Assembly: GCA_937989795.1 (NCBI GenBank)
Contig: CALKBB010000316.1
Coordinates: 1 to 17,664, forward strand
Origin: an uncultured Collinsella sp.
GTDB taxonomy: Bacteria; Actinomycetota; Coriobacteriia; Coriobacteriales; Coriobacteriaceae
Direction of reading: 5' to 3'
DNA: 17,664 bases
The notes under the pieces are model-generated. The model had not been told where the DNA came from, made no database searches, and was given only the letters and a program-made list of their open reading frames with translations. This document shows positions 1 to 6,976 of the stretch, one piece after another (position 1 is the first letter of the stretch; every line of letters starts with the position of its first letter). Both the position numbers and the translations under genes were made by a program.

Positions 1-26
1 ACTAGTCGCTGGGGACACTCTTCGGC

Positions 27-55
27 CACTCATTGGGGACGTACTTAAATGAGTG
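27..55. repeat. REP-like palindrome, copy A
   Basis: Arms CACTCATT (27-34) and AATGAGTG (48-55) enclose a GGGGACGTACTTA loop. The flank AGTTGGGGACACTCCTTGCCGA (in part, 58-79) recurs after the copy at 9650-9678. Two further GGGGACACT segments lie at 11-19 and 62-70. The unit recurs at 8392 and 9650, so it is a dispersed intergenic repeat of this genome and not a single-gene signal. Confidence 0.75.
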
Positions 56-231
56 GCAGTTGGGGACACTCCTTGCCGAACGTGGGCACCGCATGTTATT
101 GGATATTTGATCAACGCTTTCTTAAAAATGTTCAATAGAGGTAAATTCTGATTGAGATTATGCTGGAATATATCAAATTACAATTGGAATTTTGCAGTTA
201 TCCCAGTTAAAATGGGCAAAAGGAGGCAAGC

Positions 232-1572
232 ATGCTCAAGCGTAAAATTATCGAGAAGATTGAAAACTGGAAACAGACTAAAACCGGGCAGGGACTGCTT
301 ATTACCGGTGCTCGACAGGTTGGCAAAACAAGCGCTGTCGAGCAGTTTGCCCGTGACAACTACAGAAGCTTCCTGAAAATCGACTTCGTGGAGAGACCTG
401 ACGCGGTCGAGCTCATAGGGGAGGCAAAGAGCCTCGATGACCTCATTGTGAGAATCACCGCACTGTCTTCATCGCCTATTGCTTCGGATGCGAAGGCGCT
501 TCTGTTTTTTGATGAGGTGCAGCGTTGCGGAGACGCCATCACCTGGATGCGTTACCTTGCACAAGACAATCGCTTCGATGTTATCTACTCCGGTTCCATG
601 CTCGGGGTCGAGGCGTATCATTATCGGTCGTTGCCAGTGGGTACTATCGATATCCTTGAGATGTTTCCCATGGATTTCGAAGAATTCTCCTGGGCCCTGG
701 GAGTCGATAAATCATTGTGGGATATCGTTCGAGCCTGTTACCGCAAACGGGAACAGGTGCCCCCATTTATTCACAAACGGCTGGTCGAGACGTATTACCG
801 GTATGTTCTTGTGGGCGGCATGCCTGAGGCTGTTCAGCTGTTCGTCTCGACTCATGATACGCAGGCGATGCGCGCTCGCCAGCAGGGCATCCTCGAGGCA
901 TATCGTGCGGATATCGTACGGTACGCCGAAACCCCTGCGCATGCTCAGCGGATCAGGACGATCTACGATGCCATGCCCGCGCAGCTTAATAAAGACAACA
1001 AGCGCTTTCTCGTTACCGGGATAGACAAGCGGAAGCGTTTTTTGGATCTGCAGCCCGATTTTGACTGGCTTGTTAATGCGGGCGTTGCGATTCCGGTTAA
1101 GAGGGCGAGCGAGCCGATGTTTCCCTTGGGTCTTTCGCGGGAAGACAGCTTTTTCAAGTTTTATCTGAGCGATGTTGGTCTACTGTTTTCTACTTTTTCT
1201 CCCGCCGATGTTGAGGCCATTGTTGCGCAGCGGGATTCAGCCAACTTCGGGCAGGCTTTTGAGAATGCAGTAGCCCAGGAGCTGCGCGCATGCGGCTATT
1301 CTTCGTTGTTCTACTGTAACGCGGCGAAGGTTGGAGAAGTCGATTTTTTAATCGAGGATAAGCGGAGTCCCATCGTGTTGCCTGTCGAGGTCAAATCGGG
1401 TAGATACAGCACGAAGCACGCTGCCCTTGACCGCCTGATGAGCGTTGAAAACTATGGATTGACTCAGGCGGTCGTGCTTCACCGGGATAACGTGGTGGAT
1501 GAAAAGACGATATTGTATCTGCCCTTATATATGGCGGCCCTGTTAAAAGAAATGCCACAGATGAAGGGCTGA
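232..1572 (+). CDS. AAA family ATPase with C-terminal DUF4143 nuclease-like domain
   Basis: This is a 446-residue member of the AAA_14/DUF4143 family, whose role is poorly known and often tied to accessory or mobile DNA. The N-terminal ATPase carries Walker A GARQVGKT (residues 26-33), Walker B LLFFDE (90-95) and a GSMLG segment near 121-125. The family's GGMPEA signature is at 195-200. The C-terminal DUF4143 part has a PD-(D/E)xK-like set: FEN (343-345), GEVDF with D371, and EVK (386-388). Length is usual for the family. The ATG at 232 follows AGGAGG with good spacing. No signal peptide or membrane segment is seen, so it is probably cytoplasmic. The gene stands alone, and its base composition and codon use look more AT-rich than the downstream carbohydrate genes, which hints at transfer. 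The family call is firm; the biological role is unknown. Confidence 0.9.
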   Translation: MLKRKIIEKIENWKQTKTGQGLLITGARQVGKTSAVEQFARDNYRSFLKIDFVERPDAVELIGEAKSLDDLIVRITALSSSPIASDAKALLFFDEVQRCGDAITWMRYLAQDNRFDVIYSGSMLGVEAYHYRSLPVGTIDILEMFPMDFEEFSWALGVDKSLWDIVRACYRKREQVPPFIHKRLVETYYRYVLVGGMPEAVQLFVSTHDTQAMRARQQGILEAYRADIVRYAETPAHAQRIRTIYDAMPAQLNKDNKRFLVTGIDKRKRFLDLQPDFDWLVNAGVAIPVKRASEPMFPLGLSREDSFFKFYLSDVGLLFSTFSPADVEAIVAQRDSANFGQAFENAVAQELRACGYSSLFYCNAAKVGEVDFLIEDKRSPIVLPVEVKSGRYSTKHAALDRLMSVENYGLTQAVVLHRDNVVDEKTILYLPLYMAALLKEMPQMKG

Positions 1573-1678
1573 GAGTTTAAGACACGCGATGCGGCTGTGG
1601 AAAATTCGGCATTGTGAGATGGAATACTGACCTCGCGAGAATCCATTCTCCTCCAAGGGTGGGCTTGCTAAGACAGCC

Positions 1679-1719
1679 AAGGCCACTGCAAAACCGCCAG
1701 GTACTTTTGCGGTGGCCTT
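1679..1719. terminator. Hairpin between convergent genes, probable bidirectional terminator
   Basis: Arms 1679-1693 and 1705-1719 pair over 15 positions with one G-U wobble and an 11-base loop. The hairpin lies between the ATPase (plus) and the DUF1593 gene (minus). Its ends are T- or A-rich but short, so termination is plausible rather than certain. A third copy of the arm motif GCCACCGCAAA at about 1741-1751 could form an alternative stem. Confidence 0.55.
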
Positions 1720-1774
1720 TCTGGTTGGCGCCGCTTGCCGGCCACCGCAAATGTGCTTGGTGTGATCGTGGTGG

Positions 1775-3271
1775 TTACGCCACGGTCACGGCAACCTGGG
1801 CGTAGCGGCTGCAGGGGCGCTCGGCGCGCGTCTGCACGGTAAGGGTGAGCACAAAGCGGTCGCCGGGCTGCGCGTCGGCGGGCACGATAAAAGCGGTGCT
1901 CACCGTACATTCCTGCCACAGCGAAAGATCCTGCGCGCCTACATAGCTCGACGGGTCCACGGCGACATCCCAATGTGCATCAAAGCCCTTGTCGTCGGGG
2001 TCGACGATGGTCGCTGCAAGGGTGACGCGCTCGCCGGCTGTAGCGCTGCGGTCGGCCGTGACCTCGGCAACATACGCCGGATGTGAGCAGGCCGCCGGAT
2101 CATGGGCGCACCATTGCGCGCGGGCGGCAAAGTCTTCCTGATAGGCGCGCAGGTAGGGATTGGGGTTGCCGTCTACGGGCGTGCCGATGGCGGCAAAACC
2201 GGCGGGTGCGTCCGTATCGGGATGCCCATCAAGAAACATGCGGCCGAGCAGCGTGTCGAAGCCGCGGTCGTCGATACCGCGCAGACCAAACGGCAGCAGC
2301 GGAATATAGGTCATGCTGTCGCCTTCGGCCATAAAGTCGCCGCGCTCAAACTGCATCGCGGGCATGCCTTCTAGACCCCAATCCAGATGGGCATGCTTGC
2401 CAAACTGAAAGCGTTCGGGTTCGTTTTCGTAAGCCCTGCCGTCGCCATAGAGCATGTAGCGTGCCATGAGGGGGCCGTTACCCTGCGTGAGATTCTGCTC
2501 AGGCCAAGGTGCCTTAAACAGCGGCAGCGTATCGGGTTGAGCCATCTTGGCATCGACATAGCCGCCATACATATAGGGCACACACCAAAAGATGAGCTCG
2601 GGAAAGAGCTCACGTCCATGGTCGAGCCATGAGTTGTCCTGCCCCACGCCATCGGCAACGCCCATCACGCGCACCTTCTGATAGACCCGCTGCTGCACGG
2701 CAGGCCATTCGGGCGTGGCGCGATAACACTCGGCAATGCTCATGAGGGCGCGAACGATGGTGTTCATGCCACCCCAGCTGAGCAGCCATAACGTACGCGG
2801 ATCATCATCCAAAATCGCCTGCGCAATTACGCGGGACCCTTCAGTTTCCTCAGTCACATCACCCTCAAAGGCAACATTTCCCACAAAGGTGCGCTCGATC
2901 ATCTGGGCAGGCGTGGGAAACGGCGGCTCACCGGCAGCGGCCGCATTTGCCTGCAACTGCGGCCAAGCCTGGGCATATTCATTACTCCAGAGACTCTCAA
3001 TCCAATGCTCGGGAAACGGACGATACTCACGAAGCTCGCCGGCCAGCGGATCAGGCTCATGAGGCACAACATCCCACTCATAAGAGCGACGCCCTTTGGT
3101 CCGCCAATGCGAATTCACCTCGCCTAGCGTATGAACCCCATCCCCAAGAAAGTGATACTGCGAAGCCGTATACACCACGGCCTGAACATCAAGCACATTG
3201 AGATACAGAGCCAAATGAATGAGCGAGTCCATATCAGTAGTAACAATCACCCGAGTCAACTTCTGGAACAC
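1775..3271 (-). CDS. DUF1593 (Sde182-type) nucleoside-hydrolase-like protein
   Basis: The protein is about 498 residues. The N-terminal two thirds resemble the DUF1593 nucleoside-hydrolase-like domain found in cellulose-binding Sde182 proteins: RVIVTTD, a YTASQYHF segment, then LWLLSWGGMNT and the VADGVGQDNSW region. The last ~100 residues form a predicted beta-sandwich of the kind that usually ends this family. I prefer the GTG at 3271 because GGAG sits 8 bases upstream; a TTG at 3295 is in frame but has no better ribosome site. No signal peptide is evident, so it is probably cytoplasmic. It lies downstream of the esterase on the same strand, so the two may be co-transcribed across the palindrome at 3402-3506. 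It is odd at the N-terminus: TTD is followed almost at once by MDSLIHL, so the acidic metal-binding cluster expected there appears to be missing. Fold call good; activity doubtful. Confidence 0.8.
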   Translation of the reverse strand: MFQKLTRVIVTTDMDSLIHLALYLNVLDVQAVVYTASQYHFLGDGVHTLGEVNSHWRTKGRRSYEWDVVPHEPDPLAGELREYRPFPEHWIESLWSNEYAQAWPQLQANAAAAGEPPFPTPAQMIERTFVGNVAFEGDVTEETEGSRVIAQAILDDDPRTLWLLSWGGMNTIVRALMSIAECYRATPEWPAVQQRVYQKVRVMGVADGVGQDNSWLDHGRELFPELIFWCVPYMYGGYVDAKMAQPDTLPLFKAPWPEQNLTQGNGPLMARYMLYGDGRAYENEPERFQFGKHAHLDWGLEGMPAMQFERGDFMAEGDSMTYIPLLPFGLRGIDDRGFDTLLGRMFLDGHPDTDAPAGFAAIGTPVDGNPNPYLRAYQEDFAARAQWCAHDPAACSHPAYVAEVTADRSATAGERVTLAATIVDPDDKGFDAHWDVAVDPSSYVGAQDLSLWQECTVSTAFIVPADAQPGDRFVLTLTVQTRAERPCSRYAQVAVTVA

Positions 3272-3401
3272 AGGAAAAGCTCCAATCAAAATCAATTCAG
3301 CCAGTTACGCGCAAGGCAAGACGGGACCCACGCCCCCATCGCCGCCGACCCGGCGTGCCGCTGGAAGCGGCCGGCCAGGGTCTCAGCAATGGAAACACAG
3401 T

Positions 3402-3506
3402 GGGCACCGGGGTTTACCTCTGCAAACATTCCGCAGGGGGCATGGTCCGGCGCAGCGCCGAACCATGCATGCCCGAGGACGTTTGCAGAGGTAAACCCCG
3501 GTGCCC
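3402..3506. repeat. 105-base nested palindrome (26-bp perfect outer arms)
   Basis: The outer arms 3402-3427 and 3481-3506 are perfect 26-base inverted copies. Inside, 3440-3453 and 3455-3468 form a second 14-base inverted pair with one G-U wobble. The stretch sits in the 248-base gap between the esterase stop and the DUF1593 start, both on the minus strand. It lacks a terminal T-run on either strand, so it does not look like an ordinary intrinsic terminator. It could be a cruciform-forming repeat, a non-autonomous element, or an mRNA stabiliser or attenuator between two co-oriented genes. Confidence 0.85.
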
Positions 3507-3519
3507 GCGAAGGGATGGA

Positions 3520-4848
3520 TTACCTATTGACCCTGGCCGACCACTCCCAGCAGCCCACCGGCTCGCCGTCGATGAGTACGTTGCCCCCGTCGAAGTCTTG
3601 ATAACACAGGTCGTTGAATTGGTGGATCCACACGCCGTGGTTGAACGTCTTCTTGGGCGAGCCGTCGGCCTCGCGATAGCGTCCGGTCAGGTCTTCGACA
3701 TGACTAAAGTAGGTAAGGTGCACGTTGGCTCCGGCGTCACGCAGGCGTGCCGTGAGCGGCAGCACGGTCTGCTGCGGCGACACGAGCTCGTCGCCCTTGG
3801 AGTGCGTAAACCACAGCGGCGTCTTGGCGAGCGCGGCTACGTCCTCGTCCGTGGCGTTGTACCACGGGGCACAGCAGGGAAGGCCCGCGGCAAAGAAATC
3901 GGGGTAGTCGGCGCACAGGCGCAGAGTCATAAAGCCGCCGTTGGAAAGGCCGGCGACCACGATGCGGTCGGTGTCGATGCGCTCGGCGTGCTCGGCGACA
4001 AACTCGTCGATGAGCGCCTTGAGCACGGGGGAGTAGATACTCTGGTTGGAGCGGCCGAGCTGCTCGACGCCGTTATCCATCCAAAACGTGGGAGACTGCG
4101 GCACGAGCACCCAGGCAAAGCCGCCAAAGTAGCGCTGGATTTGCGCCTGGCTAATGGCTGTCACGCGGTTGCCGATATAGGCGCGCGTGGCGCCTTCGCC
4201 CTGCGTGGCACCCTTGCCTTCGCCGGCGCCGTGCAGGTACACCACGAGCGGGGCCTTTTGGGGCACGACCGTGGCCTCGGGCGCGAAGGGATTGAGGCAG
4301 GCCGAGTCCTCGGCTTTAAAGCTGGGCTCAAAGAAGCCGTACTCGAGCGCGATGCCATTGACGGCGGTCTTTTGCACGGCATTGCTCCAACCCTTGAGCG
4401 CGGAGCAGATGTCGCCGCGACAGGTATCGAAGACAAGGCCGCAGGTGGGGTCGTTGCCGGGAAGAGCCGCGAGCTGCGTGATGTGCAGCTGGTCATCGAG
4501 CATGCGCGAGCCCATGACGCCGCCTTCGATCTTTTTGGTCAGGCGCTGCTCGGCGACCTCGAGTGCCACATGGGCGCCCACGGCGAGCTTGCGGCCGTTC
4601 TCGTCACACGGATACGCGGCGAGAACGTCGATGTAACCCACGGAGGGCGCGGCATGGTCGGCGCCGTGCTCCTTGCGCATCAGGACCTCGCCCGTGCGCT
4701 CGTGACGCTCTACATATATATGGAAAGTGTTCGCATCGACATCGTTGGCGCGCACGGTGCAGGGTAGGTCGAGAACGACCTTGCTGATCCAGGGACCAAA
4801 GTCGCCCAAGGTGGTGACGGTTGCGTAGGTACACGATCTGAGTTCCAT
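3520..4848 (-). CDS. Alpha/beta-hydrolase esterase or serine peptidase-like protein
   Basis: From the ATG at 4848, chosen because AGGAGG lies just upstream, the protein is 442 residues. The first ~180 residues form an accessory, probably beta-rich domain with no motif I can name. The catalytic part has an oxyanion-hole motif LHGAGEG (205-211), the nucleophile elbow GLSNGG with Ser302, and plausible partners Asp353 (SKGDELV) and His404 (FNHGVW). This pattern fits the PHB-depolymerase/feruloyl-esterase-like and prolyl-oligopeptidase-like hydrolases. No signal peptide is visible, so it would act in the cytoplasm, perhaps removing acyl groups from imported glycans. It is divergent from the PTS gene across a region with operator-like palindromes, so shared control by the same sugar signal is likely. 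Ester substrate and exact subfamily are unknown. Confidence 0.8.
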   Translation of the reverse strand: MELRSCTYATVTTLGDFGPWISKVVLDLPCTVRANDVDANTFHIYVERHERTGEVLMRKEHGADHAAPSVGYIDVLAAYPCDENGRKLAVGAHVALEVAEQRLTKKIEGGVMGSRMLDDQLHITQLAALPGNDPTCGLVFDTCRGDICSALKGWSNAVQKTAVNGIALEYGFFEPSFKAEDSACLNPFAPEATVVPQKAPLVVYLHGAGEGKGATQGEGATRAYIGNRVTAISQAQIQRYFGGFAWVLVPQSPTFWMDNGVEQLGRSNQSIYSPVLKALIDEFVAEHAERIDTDRIVVAGLSNGGFMTLRLCADYPDFFAAGLPCCAPWYNATDEDVAALAKTPLWFTHSKGDELVSPQQTVLPLTARLRDAGANVHLTYFSHVEDLTGRYREADGSPKKTFNHGVWIHQFNDLCYQDFDGGNVLIDGEPVGCWEWSARVNR

Positions 4849-5338
4849 GAGCTGCCTCCTTTGCGCCACGCGTGCTAAACAATCGCGGCAATACAATCTA
4901 AACATGTTTAGTGTAAAGCAGAATTAGAGAATAAGCAGATGAACTCGGTAAACGGTTGCATCAAACGCTCAATGAACTATTAAACACTCGTTTACTACTA
5001 TCTAGCAGGGCTTTTGTTGATGAATCAACAAGGTATTTGGGTGCAAGATTATATAAAATCCCACGTAGACGGCCATTTATAAATAAACGACACTATATGT
5101 AATGCCTTGGCATTCAATTACGTTCACCCCCGATTTCCTACCGTTCACCGGACTGCAAACGGCAAAACTGCCACAAATTCAACGCTGCGTGTAAACTAAG
5201 CGCTGTAAACGTTCGGTAAACAGATTGTTTACGACAGCGTATCCAAGGGCTCGGCAGCCGTAAGGGGTTATAGCCGCCGGGCCAAAGGCGTGCCTACGTC
5301 CAAACGGGTAGACACACGATGATATGGGGAGGGGTCCC
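4849..5338. promoter_or_regulatory. Divergent regulatory region with GTAAAC half-sites
   Basis: This 490-base AT-rich region separates the esterase from the PTS gene, and I see no gene in it. It holds GTAAAC or GTTTAC at 4948, 4990, 5191, 5205, 5216 and 5227. Two dyads stand out: TAAAC-actc-GTTTA (4981-4994) and GTAAAC-agatt-GTTTAC (5216-5232). A separate 18-base palindrome, TTGTTGAT-ga-ATCAACAA, is at 5014-5031. GTAAAC is the half-site often seen for LacI-family sugar repressors, so I infer one or more sugar-responsive operators. No LacI gene is in the window. AT-rich runs at 5052-5057 and 5094-5099 could be -10 boxes, but no convincing -35 partners them. Confidence 0.6.
4888..4917 (-). promoter_or_regulatory. 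Possible esterase promoter with a 14-bp palindromic operator in the spacer
   Basis: On the minus strand TTTACA (4912-4917) and a weak TATTGC (4888-4893) are 18 bases apart. The spacer holds the perfect palindrome CTAAACATGTTTAG (4898-4911), a typical position for a repressor site. The -10 match is only 3 of 6, so the palindrome is firmer than the promoter. Confidence 0.4.
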
Positions 5339-6766
5339 ATGGCAGTAGATAACAAACAGATTGCCACCGATGTCCTCGAGCTCGTGGGCGGTGCGGAGAA
5401 TGTTGCCGTCGCCACCAACTGCATGACGCGCCTGCGTCTGACGCTCAAGGATAACAGCAAGGCCGACGTGGAGAAGATCAAGAAGGTCAAGGGTGTACTG
5501 GGTTGCCAGTTCGCCGGCAGCCAGCTCCAGGTCATCATCGGCCAGAACGTGCCCAAGGTGCTCGCCGAGTTCGTTGCCATGTCCGGCGTCAAGCAGGGTG
5601 CCGCGGTCGACGAGAACCTCGACGCTCCTAAGGAGAAGTTCGAGCTCAAGAACCTGCCCAATATCATCCTCGACTATCTGTCGGGCTCCATGACCCAGCT
5701 GATTCCGCTGCTCATGGCCGGCGGTTTGTTCCGCACCATCGCTGCGGTCCTCGGTCCCACCATGCTCGGCGTTCTCTCCGATACCGATCCGACCTACACG
5801 TTCCTCTACACCACCCTGTACGAGGCCACGTTTACCTTTATCCCCATCTACCTGGGCTATGCCGCTGCTAAGAAGCTCGGCGCCTCTCCGGTTCTGGGCA
5901 TGCTTCTCGGCGGCGCTCTCATGGCCCCGTCCGTCGTGAGTGTCGCGACTCAGGAGGGTGGCGGAATCATCTCCGTCTACGGCATCCAGATCGCCGCTGC
6001 CAACTACCAGCAGTCCGTCCTGCCGATCATCCTTTCGGTGCCTGTCCTCTACTTCGTCGAGAAGTTCTTTAAGAAGGTCATGCCCGACGTGCTGTCCACG
6101 GTCTTCACGCCGTTCTGCACCATGATCGTCACCATTCCCATCGCCTTCATCGTTCTTGCCCCGATCGGCAACGAGATCGGTACGCTGATCGCTAACGCCC
6201 TCTTCGGCCTTGCTGACCTTGGCGGCATCGGCATTCTGATCGTCATGGCCGTCCTCGGCGCCTTCTGGCAGCTCTTCGTGGTCTGCGGTATGCACATGCC
6301 CGTCATCCTGCTCGCTCAGGTCCAGATCATCGCCGCCGGCTATGATCCCTTCGTCTTCGTTTCCACCAACTGCGCTATGGCTGCTGTCTGGGGCTGCGCC
6401 TTCGGTGCCTTCCTCAAGATGAAGAACCCCGACGAGAAGGGTCTTGCCATCGGTTACGTCATCTCCGCCATCGCCGGCGGTGTCACCGAGCCCGCGCTCT
6501 TCGGTATCCTCATGCGCTTCCGTCGCACCATGCTCGGCATGTTTATCGGCGGTGCCATCGGCGCTGTGTTCTCCGGCCTCATGGGTGTTACCTACTACCT
6601 GGCCGGCGGTGCCTCCAACTTCCTGGTCTTCACCAACTACCTGCAGGGTGGCCAGATGAACACCGTCTGGGCTATCGTCGGTATGGCAATCTCCTTTGTC
6701 ATCGCCGCCGTCGTCGTCTTTGCCACTGGCTTCTCCAAGGAGGAGCTCGCCGAGATGGAGGCCTAA
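5339..6766 (+). CDS. PTS sugar transporter EIIBC, glucose/beta-glucoside superfamily
   Basis: The 475-residue membrane permease has its phospho-accepting IIB domain first (about residues 1-90) with NCMTRLR and Cys28 as the phosphocysteine. A linker leads to the IIC channel (about 105-465), which has some ten hydrophobic segments and the GGVTEPALFG signature (380-389). The ATG at 5339 is chosen because GGGGAGGGG sits just before it; an in-frame ATG at 5324 lies within that ribosome site. There is no IIA domain or HPr, so it must borrow IIA from elsewhere in the genome. Closest in style are beta-glucoside/sucrose/trehalose permeases. It is the first plus-strand gene of the carbohydrate block and its codon use suggests strong expression. 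A strong terminator follows, so downstream genes are read through only partly or have their own promoter. Sugar specificity cannot be read from the sequence. Confidence 0.9.
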   Translation: MAVDNKQIATDVLELVGGAENVAVATNCMTRLRLTLKDNSKADVEKIKKVKGVLGCQFAGSQLQVIIGQNVPKVLAEFVAMSGVKQGAAVDENLDAPKEKFELKNLPNIILDYLSGSMTQLIPLLMAGGLFRTIAAVLGPTMLGVLSDTDPTYTFLYTTLYEATFTFIPIYLGYAAAKKLGASPVLGMLLGGALMAPSVVSVATQEGGGIISVYGIQIAAANYQQSVLPIILSVPVLYFVEKFFKKVMPDVLSTVFTPFCTMIVTIPIAFIVLAPIGNEIGTLIANALFGLADLGGIGILIVMAVLGAFWQLFVVCGMHMPVILLAQVQIIAAGYDPFVFVSTNCAMAAVWGCAFGAFLKMKNPDEKGLAIGYVISAIAGGVTEPALFGILMRFRRTMLGMFIGGAIGAVFSGLMGVTYYLAGGASNFLVFTNYLQGGQMNTVWAIVGMAISFVIAAVVVFATGFSKEELAEMEA

Positions 6767-6807
6767 GGCCAAACCATTCGGACGCATACGACCTTACCTA
6801 CACGACA

Positions 6808-6845
6808 GGGCCCCGTCAGGCGCAAGCCCGGCGGGGCCCTTCTTA
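6808..6845 (+). terminator. Intrinsic terminator after the PTS gene
   Basis: A 14-base stem, 6808-6821 with 6826-6839, has a GCAA tetraloop, one wobble and one mismatch, and is followed by TTCTT. It is the clearest transcription stop between the permease and the DUF4038 gene. Confidence 0.85.
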
Positions 6846-6906
6846 CAAGGTAGACTGATTGGGGGCGCGCGGCGCCTACTCGCCGGGGCTTGCTAAGCGC
6901 CAGGGG

Positions 6907-6931
6907 CTTTCGCGCGGGGTTACCGCGAAAG
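6907..6931 (+). promoter_or_regulatory. Leader hairpin upstream of the DUF4038 gene
   Basis: CTTTCGCG (6907-6914) and CGCGAAAG (6924-6931) form a perfect 8-base stem about 45 bases before the start codon. No T-run follows. It may shape the 5' end of the mRNA; no known riboswitch is recognised. Confidence 0.35.
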
Positions 6932-6976
6932 AATCTGCCGGTTCGCAACTCCTTTATCAAACGAAAGGGCATGCAG

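Noticed and set aside
152..376. Short frame overlapping the start of the ATPase gene
   Set aside because: It is out of frame with the ATPase, overlaps its Walker A region and has no ribosome site or domain.
3355..4767. Long plus-strand open frame opposite the esterase
   Set aside because: The minus-strand frame has catalytic motifs and a strong ribosome site; this one has neither.
5294..6787. Long open frame on the minus strand opposite the PTS gene
   Set aside because: It mirrors the codon bias of the PTS gene, reads as a low-complexity Gly/Asp/His-rich protein with no domain, and lacks a ribosome site.
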